Counted from the first letter of the stretch, positions 39,123 to 48,664 are shown. The stretch is DNA of 64,000 nt from Pseudomonas sp. GM18 (GCF_000282195.1 NZ_AKJT01000069.1:62001-126000), one strand, 5' to 3'. Numbers and translations are program-made. Notes: generated by a model from the sequence alone, not told the origin.

Positions 39123-41447
39123 ATGGACAGCATCAACAGCCGCATCGCCGAGGAACTCGGCGTCCGCCCACAACAGGTCGAAGCGGCCGTCGCGCTACTC
39201 GATGAAGGCTCCACGGTGCCCTTCATCGCCCGCTACCGGAAAGAGGTGACCGGCAGCCTCGATGACACGCAACTGCGTCATCTGGAAGAGCGTCTACGCT
39301 ACCTGCGAGAACTCGACGAACGGCGTATCAGCATCCTCGCCAGCATCGAGGAACAAGGCAAGCTGACCCCGCAACTCGAACGCGACATCAAGCTCGCCGA
39401 CACCAAGACCCGCCTCGAAGACTTGTACCTGCCGTACAAGCAGAAGCGCCGCACCAAGGGCCAGATCGCCCTGGAAGCCGGCCTCGGCGAGCTGGCCGAC
39501 GGCCTGTTCAACGATCCAACCCTGAACCCGGAAACCGAAGCGGCGCGTTTCATCGACGCCGAAAAAGGCGTGGCCGATGTGAAGGCCGCCCTCGAAGGCG
39601 CCAAATACATCCTCATGGAGCGCTTCGCCGAAGACGCGGGCCTGCTGGACAAGTTGCGCAATTACCTCAAGCAGGAAGCCACCCTCAGTGCCCGCGTGAT
39701 TGCCGGCAAAGAAGAGGAAGGCGCCAAGTTCCGCGACTACTTCGAACACGACGAACCGCTGAAAAGCATGCCGTCCCACCGCGCGCTGGCGATTTTCCGC
39801 GGCCGCAACGAAGGCATTCTCAGTTCCGCGCTGAAAGTCGGCGACGAACTGCCGGGCACCATGCACCCGTGCGAAGGCATGATCGGCCAGCAATTCGGTA
39901 TCCAGAACCAGAACCGCGCCGCCGACAAATGGCTGGGCGAAGTGGTGCGCTGGACCTGGAAGGTCAAGCTCTACACCCACCTGGAAACCGACCTGCTGGG
40001 CGAGCTGCGCGATGGTGCGGAAACCGAAGCGATCAACGTGTTCGCCCACAACCTGCACGACCTGCTGCTGGCCGCTCCGGCCGGCCCGCGTGCCACCCTG
40101 GGCCTCGACCCGGGCCTGCGTACCGGCTGCAAGGTCGCCGTGGTCGACTCCACCGGCAAGCTGCTGGACCACGCCACGGTTTACCCGCACGTGCCGCACA
40201 ACAAGTGGGACCAGACCCTCGCCGTGCTTGCCGCCCTGTGCGCCAAGCATTCGGTGGACCTGATCGCCATCGGCAACGGCACCGCCAGCCGCGAAACCGA
40301 CAAACTGGCCGCTGAACTGATCAAAAAATACCCAGCCATGAAGATGACCAAAGTCATGGTCTCCGAGGCCGGTGCATCGGTGTACTCGGCCTCGGAACTG
40401 GCATCCAAGGAATTCCCGGACCTGGACGTGTCGATCCGTGGCGCGGTGTCCATCGCTCGTCGCTTGCAGGATCCGCTGGCGGAGCTGGTGAAGATCGATC
40501 CGAAATCCATCGGCGTTGGCCAATACCAGCACGACGTGTCGCAGCTGAAACTGGCGCGCGGTCTGGACGCAGTGGTCGAAGACTGCGTGAACGCCGTGGG
40601 CGTGGACGTCAATACCGCGTCCGTGGCGCTGCTGGCGCGCATCTCCGGCCTCAACGCGACCCTGGCGCAGAACATCGTTGCCCACCGCGACGAGCACGGT
40701 GCGTTCAAAACCCGTGCGGCATTGAAGAAAGTCGCCCGCCTGGGTGAAAAAACCTTCGAACAGGCCGCCGGCTTCCTGCGCGTAATGAATGGCGACAACC
40801 CGCTGGATTCGTCGGCGGTGCACCCGGAAGCCTATCCATTGGTGCAGCGCATTGCCGCTGAAACCGACCGTGACATTCGCTCGCTGATCGGCGACGCCGC
40901 GTTCCTCAAGCGCCTGGATCCGAAGAAATACACCGACGAAACGTTCGGCCTGCCGACGGTCACCGACATCCTGCAAGAGCTGGAAAAACCTGGCCGCGAC
41001 CCGCGTCCCGAGTTCAAGACCGCCGAGTTCCAGGACGGCGTCGAAGACCTCAAGGACCTGCAACTGGGCATGATCCTCGAAGGCGTGGTCACCAACGTGA
41101 CCAACTTCGGTGCCTTCGTCGACATCGGCGTGCATCAAGACGGTCTGGTGCACATCTCCGCGCTGTCGGAGAAGTTCATCAAGGATCCGCGCGAAGCGGT
41201 GAAGGCCGGCGATGTGGTCAAGGTGAAGGTCATGGAAGTCGACATCCCGCGCAAACGCGTAGGCCTGTCGATGCGCATGAGCGATACCCCGGGCGAGAAA
41301 ATCGACGGTGCTCGCGGTGCACGTCCGGGGTCGGCTCCGCGCCAATCCCAGAACACCGCGCCACGCAAGGAAACCACGGCAGCGGCCCCGACCAACAACG
41401 CCATGGCGTCGCTGTTCGCCAACGCCAAGCAGTTGAAGAAGCGCTGA
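39123..41447 (+). CDS. tex: Transcription accessory protein Tex (S1 RNA-binding)
   Basis: A 774-residue Tex protein. The N-terminal helical part (INSRIAEELGVRPQQVEAAVALLDEGSTVPFIARYRKE) leads to a YqgF-like RNase H-fold domain (ATLGLDPGLRTGCKVAVVDSTG). Helix-hairpin-helix motifs follow (SVALLARISGLNATLAQNIVAHRDEHG). An S1 domain ends the fold (GMILEGVVTNVTNFGAFVDIGVHQDGLVHISAL). The last 55 residues are low-complexity. Tex binds RNA and affects transcription. The ATG at 39123 is chosen because the domain begins there. The stop overlaps the start of the next gene. Confidence 0.96.
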   Translation: MDSINSRIAEELGVRPQQVEAAVALLDEGSTVPFIARYRKEVTGSLDDTQLRHLEERLRYLRELDERRISILASIEEQGKLTPQLERDIKLADTKTRLEDLYLPYKQKRRTKGQIALEAGLGELADGLFNDPTLNPETEAARFIDAEKGVADVKAALEGAKYILMERFAEDAGLLDKLRNYLKQEATLSARVIAGKEEEGAKFRDYFEHDEPLKSMPSHRALAIFRGRNEGILSSALKVGDELPGTMHPCEGMIGQQFGIQNQNRAADKWLGEVVRWTWKVKLYTHLETDLLGELRDGAETEAINVFAHNLHDLLLAAPAGPRATLGLDPGLRTGCKVAVVDSTGKLLDHATVYPHVPHNKWDQTLAVLAALCAKHSVDLIAIGNGTASRETDKLAAELIKKYPAMKMTKVMVSEAGASVYSASELASKEFPDLDVSIRGAVSIARRLQDPLAELVKIDPKSIGVGQYQHDVSQLKLARGLDAVVEDCVNAVGVDVNTASVALLARISGLNATLAQNIVAHRDEHGAFKTRAALKKVARLGEKTFEQAAGFLRVMNGDNPLDSSAVHPEAYPLVQRIAAETDRDIRSLIGDAAFLKRLDPKKYTDETFGLPTVTDILQELEKPGRDPRPEFKTAEFQDGVEDLKDLQLGMILEGVVTNVTNFGAFVDIGVHQDGLVHISALSEKFIKDPREAVKAGDVVKVKVMEVDIPRKRVGLSMRMSDTPGEKIDGARGARPGSAPRQSQNTAPRKETTAAAPTNNAMASLFANAKQLKKR

Positions 41448-41830
41448 TGGAGATCCCGGCCGGCTTGACCGAAAGCGCGTTTTTCAAGCTGCTGGGGTGT
41501 CGCTTGCACAGCCTGGAAACCGGGGTGGCGCAAGTCGCCCTGGTGCTGGAGCCGCAGTTGCGCAATCGCGGCGGCAAGCTGCACGGCGGGGCCTTGTTCA
41601 GTCTGGTGGACATTGCCATGGGGCTGGCCTGCTCCAGCACCCACGGCTTTGACCAGCAGAGCGCGACCATCGAGTGCAAGATCAACTACATCCGCGCCGT
41701 CGCCGATGGTGAAGTGATGTGCACGGCCAGGGTGATCCATCCGGGCCGCCGCACGCTTGTAGTCGAGGCCGATGTGATGCAAGGCGACAAACTGGTCGCA
41801 AAAGCACAAGGCACGTTCGCTGTCCTGTAG
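41447..41830 (+). CDS. PaaI-family thioesterase
   Basis: A 127-residue hotdog thioesterase. The family signature is RNRGGKLHGGALFSLVDIAMGLACSS, with the conserved HGG and the catalytic acidic residue in the following helix. A second block, IECKINYIRAVADGEVMCTARVIHPGRRTLVVEADV, completes the fold. The ATG overlaps the tex stop (TGATG), so it is coupled to tex. The order tex - thioesterase - gshA is conserved in Pseudomonas. The acyl-CoA substrate is unknown. Confidence 0.9.
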   Translation: MEIPAGLTESAFFKLLGCRLHSLETGVAQVALVLEPQLRNRGGKLHGGALFSLVDIAMGLACSSTHGFDQQSATIECKINYIRAVADGEVMCTARVIHPGRRTLVVEADVMQGDKLVAKAQGTFAVL

Positions 41831-42044
41831 CTACTGGTCATCAATTTGAGTTAATTTCGGCGCTGTGACTGCAGCGTCGGAGTTTTCTCTGCGCGCGATA
41901 GCCAGATTCAGGGAATGAAGTTGGCCTTTCAGTACGAGCCTGTATGGCCCAAGAACCAGGCGAAAACGCCAGTTTTAACTTCACCCTTGTAGACCGTCTT
42001 GCCCACCCCCATATTGGGGCGACTGACGCGTGAAGGAATCCAAC

Positions 42045-43628
42045 TTGAGCGAACTTCTCAACCGCCGCCTGGCTCTGCTCGGCGAGCGCGCTAACCTCTC
42101 TCTGCTCGAACAGTGCCTTCACGGCATCGAACGTGAATGCCTGCGCGTGACCGGCGAAGGGCGCCTGGCGCAAACGCCGCACCCTGAAGCACTGGGTTCC
42201 GCGCTGACCAACGAACAAATCACCACCGACTATTCCGAGTCGCTGCTGGAGTTCATCACGCCAGCCCTGCCAGACCCGGCGCAGATGCTGGCGAGCCTGG
42301 ACAAAATTCACCGTTTTGCCTACAGCAAGCTCGGCAACGAGTACCTGTGGAGTCCATCGATGCCGTGCCCGTTGCCGGCCGAGGAAGACATTCCGATCGC
42401 CTATTACGGCACCTCCAACATCGGTCAGCTCAAGTACGTCTATCGCAAGGGCCTGGCCCTGCGGTATGGCAAGACCATGCAGTGCATCGCCGGGATCCAC
42501 TACAACTTTTCCCTGCCGGAAAAGCTCTGGCCGCTGCTCAAAGAGGCTGAAGGCTTTGACGGCACTGACCGCGATTTCCAGTCGTCGGCCTACATTGCGC
42601 TGATTCGCAACTTCCGTCGCTACAGCTGGCTGCTGATGTACCTGTTCGGCGCCTCGCCTGCACTGGACGCCGGTTTCCTGCGCGGTCGCTCGCATCAACT
42701 GGAGCAGCTGGACCCAGACACCTTGTACCTGCCCTACGCCACCAGCCTGCGCATGAGCGATCTGGGTTACCAGAGCAACGCCCAAGCCGGCCTGACGCCG
42801 TGCTACAACGACCTGACCAGCTACACCGACAGCCTGCGCAAAGCGGTGGCTACGCCGTATCCACCGTACGTCGAGGTTGGTACGCACAAGGACGGTGAGT
42901 GGGTTCAGCTCAACACCAACATCCTGCAGATCGAAAACGAGTACTACTCCAACATCCGCCCCAAGCGCGTGACCTATACCGGCGAACGGCCGATTCAGGC
43001 GCTGGTGGCCCGTGGCATCCAGTACGTGGAAGCGCGCTGCCTGGATATCAACCCGTTCCTGCCGATGGGCATCGACCTCACCGAGTCCCGGTTCCTCGAC
43101 GCATTCCTGCTGTACTGCGCGCTGAACGACAGCCCGCTGCTGACCAGTACCAGCTGCGGTAACGCAACGTCGAACTTCCTCAGCGTGGTCAAGGAAGGTC
43201 GTCGTCCGGGCCTGCAACTGCAACGCGACGGTCAAGCGGTGGACATGAAGGAATGGGCCGGCGAATTGCTGGAAAAAATTGCGCCACTGGCGGCACTGCT
43301 GGATCAGAGCCATGGCGGCGATGCCCACAGCAAGGCGCTGGACGCCCAAATGGCCAAGGCCCAGGACTCGTCCCTGACGCCATCGGCCCAGGTGTTGGCG
43401 GCAATGGCCGAGCACAAGGAAAGCTTCGCCCAGTTCTCCTTGCGCCAAAGCCAGGTGCATGCAGAGTTTTTCCGCAGCGAGCCGCTTTCAGGTGAAGAAC
43501 AGGCTAAATTTGAAGAACTGGCGCGTTCGTCACTGGCTCAGCAGGCAGAGCTGGAACAGAACGAAGTCGGCGATTTCGATGTGTTTGTCGGGGCGTATCA
43601 GGCGAGCATTCTGGCGATCAGCAATTAA
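42045..43628 (+). CDS. gshA: Glutamate-cysteine ligase
   Basis: A 527-residue enzyme that joins glutamate and cysteine, the first step of glutathione synthesis. Family blocks: CLHGIERECLRVTGEGRL, TTDYSESLLEFITP, LWSPSMPCPLPAEEDIPIA, and MQCIAGIHYNFSLPE. I take the TTG at 42045 as start because AAGGA stands 7 bases before it and the protein then begins MSELLNRRLALLG as in related species. A GTG at 42030 would add five residues but has no such site. The 214-base gap upstream contains a 29-codon frame (41944-42033) ending just before the start, of doubtful reality. Confidence 0.95.
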   Translation: MSELLNRRLALLGERANLSLLEQCLHGIERECLRVTGEGRLAQTPHPEALGSALTNEQITTDYSESLLEFITPALPDPAQMLASLDKIHRFAYSKLGNEYLWSPSMPCPLPAEEDIPIAYYGTSNIGQLKYVYRKGLALRYGKTMQCIAGIHYNFSLPEKLWPLLKEAEGFDGTDRDFQSSAYIALIRNFRRYSWLLMYLFGASPALDAGFLRGRSHQLEQLDPDTLYLPYATSLRMSDLGYQSNAQAGLTPCYNDLTSYTDSLRKAVATPYPPYVEVGTHKDGEWVQLNTNILQIENEYYSNIRPKRVTYTGERPIQALVARGIQYVEARCLDINPFLPMGIDLTESRFLDAFLLYCALNDSPLLTSTSCGNATSNFLSVVKEGRRPGLQLQRDGQAVDMKEWAGELLEKIAPLAALLDQSHGGDAHSKALDAQMAKAQDSSLTPSAQVLAAMAEHKESFAQFSLRQSQVHAEFFRSEPLSGEEQAKFEELARSSLAQQAELEQNEVGDFDVFVGAYQASILAISN

Positions 43629-43641
43629 GCAGCGCCTATGA

Positions 43642-43710
43642 ATCGCAGCCTTTGGCAGCTTCGCCGAACTGGCTGCGATGATCGTTCCCACGCAGAGCGT
43701 GGGAACGATC
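43642..43710. repeat. Hairpin plus minimal REP palindrome after gshA
   Basis: ATCGCAGCC (43642) and GGCTGCGAT (to 43679) form a stem. It is followed by GATCGTTCCCACGCAGAGCG and its complement (43680-43710), the minimal form of the GTTCCCACGC type. Confidence 0.75.
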
Positions 43711-43749
43711 GACTATTCTCCCTTAGAATTTTCCGCTCATAAGCTCATT

Positions 43750-43789
43750 CTAAAAAGTTATTTATTTTAAGTTTCTTATATCATTTAGT
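43750..43789 (+). promoter_or_regulatory. AT-rich block upstream of tauA (candidate CysB-type control region)
   Basis: A 40-base, nearly all A/T stretch (CTAAAAAGTTATTTATTTTA and onward) lies 45-85 bases before tauA in an otherwise GC-rich genome. Similar blocks precede tcyA (57140-57187) and sfnB (60850-60880); the latter also begins CTAAAAGTTA. Confidence 0.35.
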
Positions 43790-43834
43790 CTCCTTTGACG
43801 CCGACTTCTCGGTCGCCTGACAAGGAGCTTCCTG

Positions 43835-44812
43835 ATGAAACTGACTTCCCCTCTTCGCCTCCTGGCAGCCGCGTCGCTGGCTGCGGCGAGCTTCCTGGCT
43901 CAGGCGGCAGACGTGACCGTCGCCTACCAAACCACCGTTGACCCGGCCAAAGTCGCCCAAGCAGACGGCGCCTACGAAAAAGCCACCAAAGCCGATATCA
44001 ACTGGCGCAAATTCGATAGCGGCGCCGACATCATCGCCGCCATCGCTTCCGGCGATGTGCAAATCGGCTACCTCGGTTCCAGCCCCCTGACGGCGGCAAT
44101 CACCCGCAAAGTCCCGGTGGAAACCTTCCTCATCGCCACCCAGATCGGCGCCGCCGAAGCATTGGTCGCGCGCGACGGTTCCGGGATCAAGACCCCGCAA
44201 GACCTGATCGGCAAGAAAGTCGCCGTACCGTTCGTCTCCACCGGCCACTACAGCCTGCTGGCCGCGCTAAAACACTGGAACATCGACCCGTCGAAAGTCA
44301 CCGTGCTCAACCTCGCGCCGCCAGCCATCATCGCGGCATGGAAACGCGGTGACATCGACGCCACCTACGTGTGGGATCCGGCCCTCGGTGTGGCCAAGGA
44401 AAACGGCAAAGTGCTGATCACTTCCGGCGAGCTGGCCAAGTTTGGCGCGCCGACCTTCGATGCCTGGATCGTGCGCAAGGACTTCGCCGAGAAGCATCCT
44501 GAAATCGTCACCGCATTCGCCAAAGTGACCCTCGATGCCTACGCCAACTACCGCAAAGACCCGAAAGCCTGGCTGGCCAACCAAAGCAACGTCGACAAAC
44601 TGGTGAAACTCTCCGGTGCCAAGGCCAGCGATATTCCGCTGCTGCTGCAAGGCAACGTGTATCCGCTGGCGGCTGATCAGGTGATCACCCTCGGTGCGCC
44701 AACCACCAAAGCCATTACCGACACCGCGGCGTTCCTCAAGGAACAGGGCAAGGTCGAGGCCGTGCTGCCGGACTACGCGCCGTACGTCAGCGCCAAGTAC
44801 ATCACCAACTGA
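43835..44812 (+). CDS. tauA: Taurine ABC transporter, periplasmic binding protein
   Basis: A 325-residue solute-binding protein with a signal peptide cleaved after LAQA (residue 24). The mature start is ADVTVAYQTTVDPAKVAQAD. Typical TauA features are IASGDVQIGYLGSSPLTAAITRKVPVE, which forms the ligand cleft, and VAVPFVSTGHYSLLAALKHW. AAGGAG precedes the ATG. It is the first gene of tauABCD and would deliver taurine to TauBC. The AT-rich block upstream suggests control by sulfur starvation. No tauR regulator gene is adjacent. Confidence 0.95.
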   Translation: MKLTSPLRLLAAASLAAASFLAQAADVTVAYQTTVDPAKVAQADGAYEKATKADINWRKFDSGADIIAAIASGDVQIGYLGSSPLTAAITRKVPVETFLIATQIGAAEALVARDGSGIKTPQDLIGKKVAVPFVSTGHYSLLAALKHWNIDPSKVTVLNLAPPAIIAAWKRGDIDATYVWDPALGVAKENGKVLITSGELAKFGAPTFDAWIVRKDFAEKHPEIVTAFAKVTLDAYANYRKDPKAWLANQSNVDKLVKLSGAKASDIPLLLQGNVYPLAADQVITLGAPTTKAITDTAAFLKEQGKVEAVLPDYAPYVSAKYITN

Positions 44813-44828
44813 TCGGGAGTTAACCGCG

Positions 44829-45623
44829 ATGGCTTTGCTACAGCTGGAGCGCATCAGCGCACAGTACCCCGGTGCAGCGGAACCTGTGCTGGCGGATATT
44901 TCCCTGAGCCTTGGGCCCCAGCAGTTGCTGGTCGCCCTCGGCCCTTCCGGCAGTGGCAAGACTTCGCTGTTGAACCTGATTGCCGGTTTCGTCGAGCCCA
45001 GCGCCGGGCGCATCACCCTTGACGGCGTGCCGGTCAAAGGCCCGAGCGCTGAGCGCGGGGTGGTGTTTCAGGATGACGCCCTGTTGCCTTGGCAGGACGT
45101 GCTGGCCAACGTCGCTTTCGGCCTGGAACTGGCCGGCGCTGCGCGGGAAAAACGTGAACAGCGCGCCCGGGAAATGCTCGCGCTGGTGGACCTTTCCGGT
45201 TTCGAAAAACGGCGCATCTGGCAACTCTCGGGCGGGCAGAAACAACGTGTCGGCCTGGCTCGCGCCCTCGCCGCCGACCCTCGGGTGTTGCTGATGGACG
45301 AACCCTTCGGCGCCCTCGACGCCTTCACCCGCGAACAGATGCAGGAGCTGCTGTTGCAGGTCTGGCAACGCACCGCCAAACCGGTGTTCCTGATTACCCA
45401 CGATATTGAAGAAGCGGTGTTCCTCGCCACGGATCTGATTCTGCTGGCGCCTAACCCCGGGCAAGTCGTCGAGCGTCTGAGCCTGAATTTCGGTCAGCGT
45501 TACGCCACCGGCGAGTCGGCGCGCTCGATCAAGTCCGACCCGCGTTTTATCGAAACCCGCGAACACGTGCTCGCCAAAGTGTTCTCCCAACGCAGTGCCG
45601 TCCAGCGGCAGGAGCGCGCATGA
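44829..45623 (+). CDS. tauB: Taurine ABC transporter, ATP-binding protein
   Basis: A 264-residue ABC ATPase with Walker A GPSGSGKTSLLNLIAG, Q-loop VVFQDDALLPWQDV, signature LSGGQKQRVGLARAL and Walker B VLLMDEPFGALDAFTREQ. The D-loop and H-loop (ITHDIEEAVFLA) are intact. The ATG at 44829 is 16 bases after the tauA stop. Its own stop overlaps the tauC start. It energises taurine uptake through TauC. Confidence 0.96.
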   Translation: MALLQLERISAQYPGAAEPVLADISLSLGPQQLLVALGPSGSGKTSLLNLIAGFVEPSAGRITLDGVPVKGPSAERGVVFQDDALLPWQDVLANVAFGLELAGAAREKREQRAREMLALVDLSGFEKRRIWQLSGGQKQRVGLARALAADPRVLLMDEPFGALDAFTREQMQELLLQVWQRTAKPVFLITHDIEEAVFLATDLILLAPNPGQVVERLSLNFGQRYATGESARSIKSDPRFIETREHVLAKVFSQRSAVQRQERA

Positions 45624-46453
45624 GCAGTTATGGAATTCCCGCCGCAACGGTGAAGCCGGGCTCGACGGTGATTGCGCTGCGCCGCCGTATCAGCACGCGC
45701 TGGATCAGCGTGTTGACCCTGATCGCACTGTTGGCGATCTGGTGGGCCGTCACCGCCACCGGCTTGATCGAACCGCTGTTCCTGCCGCCCCCCTCCGCCG
45801 TGCTGCAAAAAGGCTGGCTGCTGGTGACCAGCGGCTACATGGATTCGACCTTGTGGCAGCACTTGGGTGCGAGCCTCAGTCGCATCGGTTTGGGCCTGGG
45901 CTTCGCGGTGCTGACCGCCGTGCCGGTCGGCATTGCCATCGGCCACAACCGCATTGCTCGCGGCATTCTCGATCCGCTGATCGAGTTTTACCGCCCGATT
46001 CCGCCCCTGGCCTATTTGCCGCTGATTGTGATCTGGTGCGGCATCGGTGAGCTGTCGAAAGTGTTGCTGATCTACCTGGCGATCTTCGCCCCGATCGCGA
46101 TTGCCACCGCCACCGGCGTACGCACCGTCGACCCCGCGAAATTGCGCGCCGCGCAGTCGTTGGGCGCAACTCGGGCGCAGTTGATTCGCCATGTGATTCT
46201 GCTCAGTGCCTTGCCGGACATCTTGACCGGTGTGCGCATTGGTTTGGGGGTGGGTTGGTCGACGCTGGTGGCTGCCGAGTTGATCGCCGCCACCAGCGGT
46301 TTGGGCTTCATGGTGCAGTCGGCCGCGCAGTTCCTGGTCACCGATGTGGTGGTGCTGGGGATTCTGGTGATCGCGCTGATCGCCTTCGCCATGGAAATGG
46401 GTCTGCGTGCCCTGCAACGCAAACTGGTGCCGTGGCATGGCCAAGCTCACTGA
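45620..46453 (+). CDS. tauC: Taurine ABC transporter, permease
   Basis: A 277-residue inner membrane permease with about six membrane spans. The EAA loop that contacts TauB is seen as AAQSLGATRAQLIRHVILLSALPDILTGVRIGLG. The N-terminus is a short cytoplasmic segment before the first span (WISVLTLIALLAIWWAVTATG). The start overlaps the tauB stop (ATGA). Length and topology match TauC/SsuC. Confidence 0.95.
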   Translation: MSSYGIPAATVKPGSTVIALRRRISTRWISVLTLIALLAIWWAVTATGLIEPLFLPPPSAVLQKGWLLVTSGYMDSTLWQHLGASLSRIGLGLGFAVLTAVPVGIAIGHNRIARGILDPLIEFYRPIPPLAYLPLIVIWCGIGELSKVLLIYLAIFAPIAIATATGVRTVDPAKLRAAQSLGATRAQLIRHVILLSALPDILTGVRIGLGVGWSTLVAAELIAATSGLGFMVQSAAQFLVTDVVVLGILVIALIAFAMEMGLRALQRKLVPWHGQAH

Positions 46454-46492
46454 AGATTCATGCGTCGACACCCCGGATTGAAGAGAACCACC

Positions 46493-47335
46493 ATGAGCCA
46501 CCTGACCATCGTCCCTTTAAGCTGCGCCCTCGGCGCGCAAATCAGCGGCGTCGACATCAGCCAGCCGCTGAACGTGGAACAACGCGACGCCATCGAACAG
46601 GCGCTGCTCAAATATCAGGTGCTGTTCTTCCGTAACCAGCCGATCGAGCCACAGCAACAGGCGCGATTCGCCGCTTATTTCGGCGACCTGCATATTCATC
46701 CGATTTATCCGAACGTGCCGGAACAACCGGAAGTGCTGATCCTCGACACCGCCGTCACCGACGTGCGGGACAACGCGATCTGGCACACCGACGTGACGTT
46801 CCTGCCGACCCCGGCGATGGGCGCGGTGCTCAGCGCCAAGTTGCTGCCGGAGTTTGGCGGCGACACCCTGTGGGCCAGCGGTATTGCGGCGTATGAAGCG
46901 TTGTCCGCGCCGATGAAAACCTTGCTCGAAGGGCTGACCGCCACTCACGACTTCACCCGTTCGTTTCCACTGGAGCGCTATGGCAACACGCCGGAAGCCC
47001 TGGCCCAGTGGGAAGAAGCCCGGCGCAAAAATCCGCCGCTGTCACACCCGGTGATTCGTACGCACCCGGTGAGCGGGCGTCGTTCGTTATTCGTCAATGA
47101 AGGGTTCACGTCGAAGATCAATGAGTTGTCGGAGACAGAAAGCGAGGCGGTTCTGAAGTTCTTGTTCGCCCACACCACACGGCCGGACTTCACCATTCGC
47201 TGGCGCTGGCAGAAAGACGACATCGCGTTCTGGGATAACCGCGTGACCCAGCATTACGCGGTGGATGATTACCGCCCGGCACGGCGGGTGATGCAGCGGG
47301 CGACGGTGTTGGGGGATGTGCCGTTTTTCCGGTGA
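46493..47335 (+). CDS. tauD: Taurine dioxygenase
   Basis: A 280-residue 2-oxoglutarate/Fe(II) dioxygenase that converts taurine to sulfite and aminoacetaldehyde. The iron ligands are H98 and D100 (IWHTDVTFLP) and H254 (VTQHYAVDDY), and R269 is placed to bind 2-oxoglutarate; these fit the known E. coli TauD positions within one residue. The ATG at 46493 is 39 bases after tauC; an earlier in-frame ATG at 46460 would add 11 residues without a better site. The released sulfite feeds cysteine synthesis. A REP element begins three bases after the stop. Confidence 0.96.
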   Translation: MSHLTIVPLSCALGAQISGVDISQPLNVEQRDAIEQALLKYQVLFFRNQPIEPQQQARFAAYFGDLHIHPIYPNVPEQPEVLILDTAVTDVRDNAIWHTDVTFLPTPAMGAVLSAKLLPEFGGDTLWASGIAAYEALSAPMKTLLEGLTATHDFTRSFPLERYGNTPEALAQWEEARRKNPPLSHPVIRTHPVSGRRSLFVNEGFTSKINELSETESEAVLKFLFAHTTRPDFTIRWRWQKDDIAFWDNRVTQHYAVDDYRPARRVMQRATVLGDVPFFR

Positions 47336-47338
47336 GCC

Positions 47339-47449
47339 GATCGTTCCCACGCTCCGCGTGGGAATGCCTCAACGGACGCTCTGCGTTCGGCTTTGGATGG
47401 GACGCGGAGCGTCCCGGGCTGCATTCCCACGCAGAGCGTGGGAATGATC
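47339..47449. repeat. Composite REP palindrome (GTTCCCACGC type)
   Basis: Outer arms GATCGTTCCCACGCTCCGCG and the matching GCGTGGGAATGATC flank two inner palindromes (CGGACGCTCTGCGTTCG and GGGACGCGGAGCGTCCC). It sits between convergent tauD and the aldo/keto reductase gene and may act as a transcript-end hairpin. Confidence 0.88.
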
Positions 47450-47458
47450 AGTACGGAG

Positions 47459-48496
47459 TTACTCAGCCGTCGAAGGCTTCTCCCACAAATTGATCCCACC
47501 CTCCTGGGCAAACCGATCAATCTCCGCCAGTTCTTCCACACTAAAGCTCAGATTCTTCAACGCCCCGACGTTCTCGATGATCTGCTCCGGCCGGCTCGCG
47601 CCGATCAGCGCCGAGGTCACGCGCGGATCACGTAGGGTCCAGGCCAGCGCCAGTTGCGCCAGGCTCTGACCACGACGTTTGGCGATTTCATTGAGCGCCC
47701 GCACTTGGGCGATGTTGGCTTCGGACAGGTGAGACGACTGCAATGAATCACCGCCCGGGCGGTTGACCCGCGCATCCTTCGGAATGCCATTGAGGTATTT
47801 GTCGGTCAACAGGCCCTGCGCCAACGGCGTGAAGGCGATCACGCCGGTACCGAGTTCGTCGGTGACATCCAGCAGGTCCTTTTCCACCCAGCGATTGAGC
47901 AGGTTGTAGGCCGGCTGGTGGATCAGCAGCGGGACTTTCCACTCCTTGAGCAACGCGGCCATTTCCCGGGTTTTCACCCCGGAGTAAGACGAGATGCCAA
48001 TGTACAACGCCTTGCCCTGTTGCACGGCCGTGGCCAGTGCGCTGGCGGTTTCTTCCAGCGGCGTATCCGGGTCGAAGCGGTGGGAGTAGAAGATGTCCAC
48101 GTAATCGAGGCCCAGGCGTTGCAGGCTCTGGTCGAGGCTGGCCAGCACGTATTTGCGCGACCCGCCGCCCTGGCCGTAAGGGCCGGGCCACATGTCCCAG
48201 CCGGCCTTACTGGAGATGATCAGCTCATCGCGGTACTGCTTGAAGTCTTCTCGCAGCAAACGACCGAAGTTGATCTCGGCGCTGCCATAGGGCGGGCCGT
48301 AGTTGTTGGCCAAGTCGAAGTGGTTGATCCCTGAGTCGAACGCCGTACGCAGCAACGAGCGCTGGGTGTCGATCGGCGTACTGTCGCCGAAGTTGTGCCA
48401 CAGGCCCAGGGACAGCGCCGGCAGCACCAGCCCGCTGCGGCCTACGCGGCGGTAAGGGATGGCGTCGTAGCGGTTTTCGGCAGCGGTGTAAGTCAT
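47459..48496 (-). CDS. Aldo/keto reductase, YghZ-type (L-glyceraldehyde 3-phosphate reductase-like)
   Basis: A 345-residue AKR14-like oxidoreductase with the catalytic tyrosine in FDLANNYGPPYGSAEINFG, the lysine in LIISSKAGWDMWPGPYG, and the histidine in VDIFYSHRFDPDTPLEET. The NADPH-binding end is ALIGASRPEQIIENV. YghZ reduces L-glyceraldehyde 3-phosphate and detoxifies methylglyoxal. The ATG at 48496 is preferred because the domain starts there; the frame is open further upstream. Monocistronic, with a REP on its 3' side. Confidence 0.92.
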   Translation of the reverse strand: MTYTAAENRYDAIPYRRVGRSGLVLPALSLGLWHNFGDSTPIDTQRSLLRTAFDSGINHFDLANNYGPPYGSAEINFGRLLREDFKQYRDELIISSKAGWDMWPGPYGQGGGSRKYVLASLDQSLQRLGLDYVDIFYSHRFDPDTPLEETASALATAVQQGKALYIGISSYSGVKTREMAALLKEWKVPLLIHQPAYNLLNRWVEKDLLDVTDELGTGVIAFTPLAQGLLTDKYLNGIPKDARVNRPGGDSLQSSHLSEANIAQVRALNEIAKRRGQSLAQLALAWTLRDPRVTSALIGASRPEQIIENVGALKNLSFSVEELAEIDRFAQEGGINLWEKPSTAE

Positions 48497-48664
48497 CGAA
48501 TCCTCTCTTGTGGGTCTTGAATGGGGGTATCGACTGCTTTGCAAGCGGCCCAGCATACGCCCAGACAAACGCCAGGAAACCCCGGATTCGACTAATTGCT
48601 GAAACGTTTCACAGATTATTAAAAACTGACCTACCCCCATAGAGTCGATATCTACGCCCAACGC

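Noticed and set aside
38975..39205. 76-codon frame upstream of and overlapping tex
   Set aside because: No ribosome binding site, runs 80 bases into tex in another frame, and the product has no features. More likely leader sequence.
39294..41345. Long open frame (683 codons) on the minus strand opposite tex
   Set aside because: tex is unmistakable on the plus strand. The antisense product is a low-complexity His/Gln/Val/Phe-rich sequence typical of shadow frames.
41841..43460. Long open frame (539 codons) on the minus strand opposite gshA
   Set aside because: Same reasoning: gshA is conserved and intact; the opposite frame has no domain or ribosome binding site.
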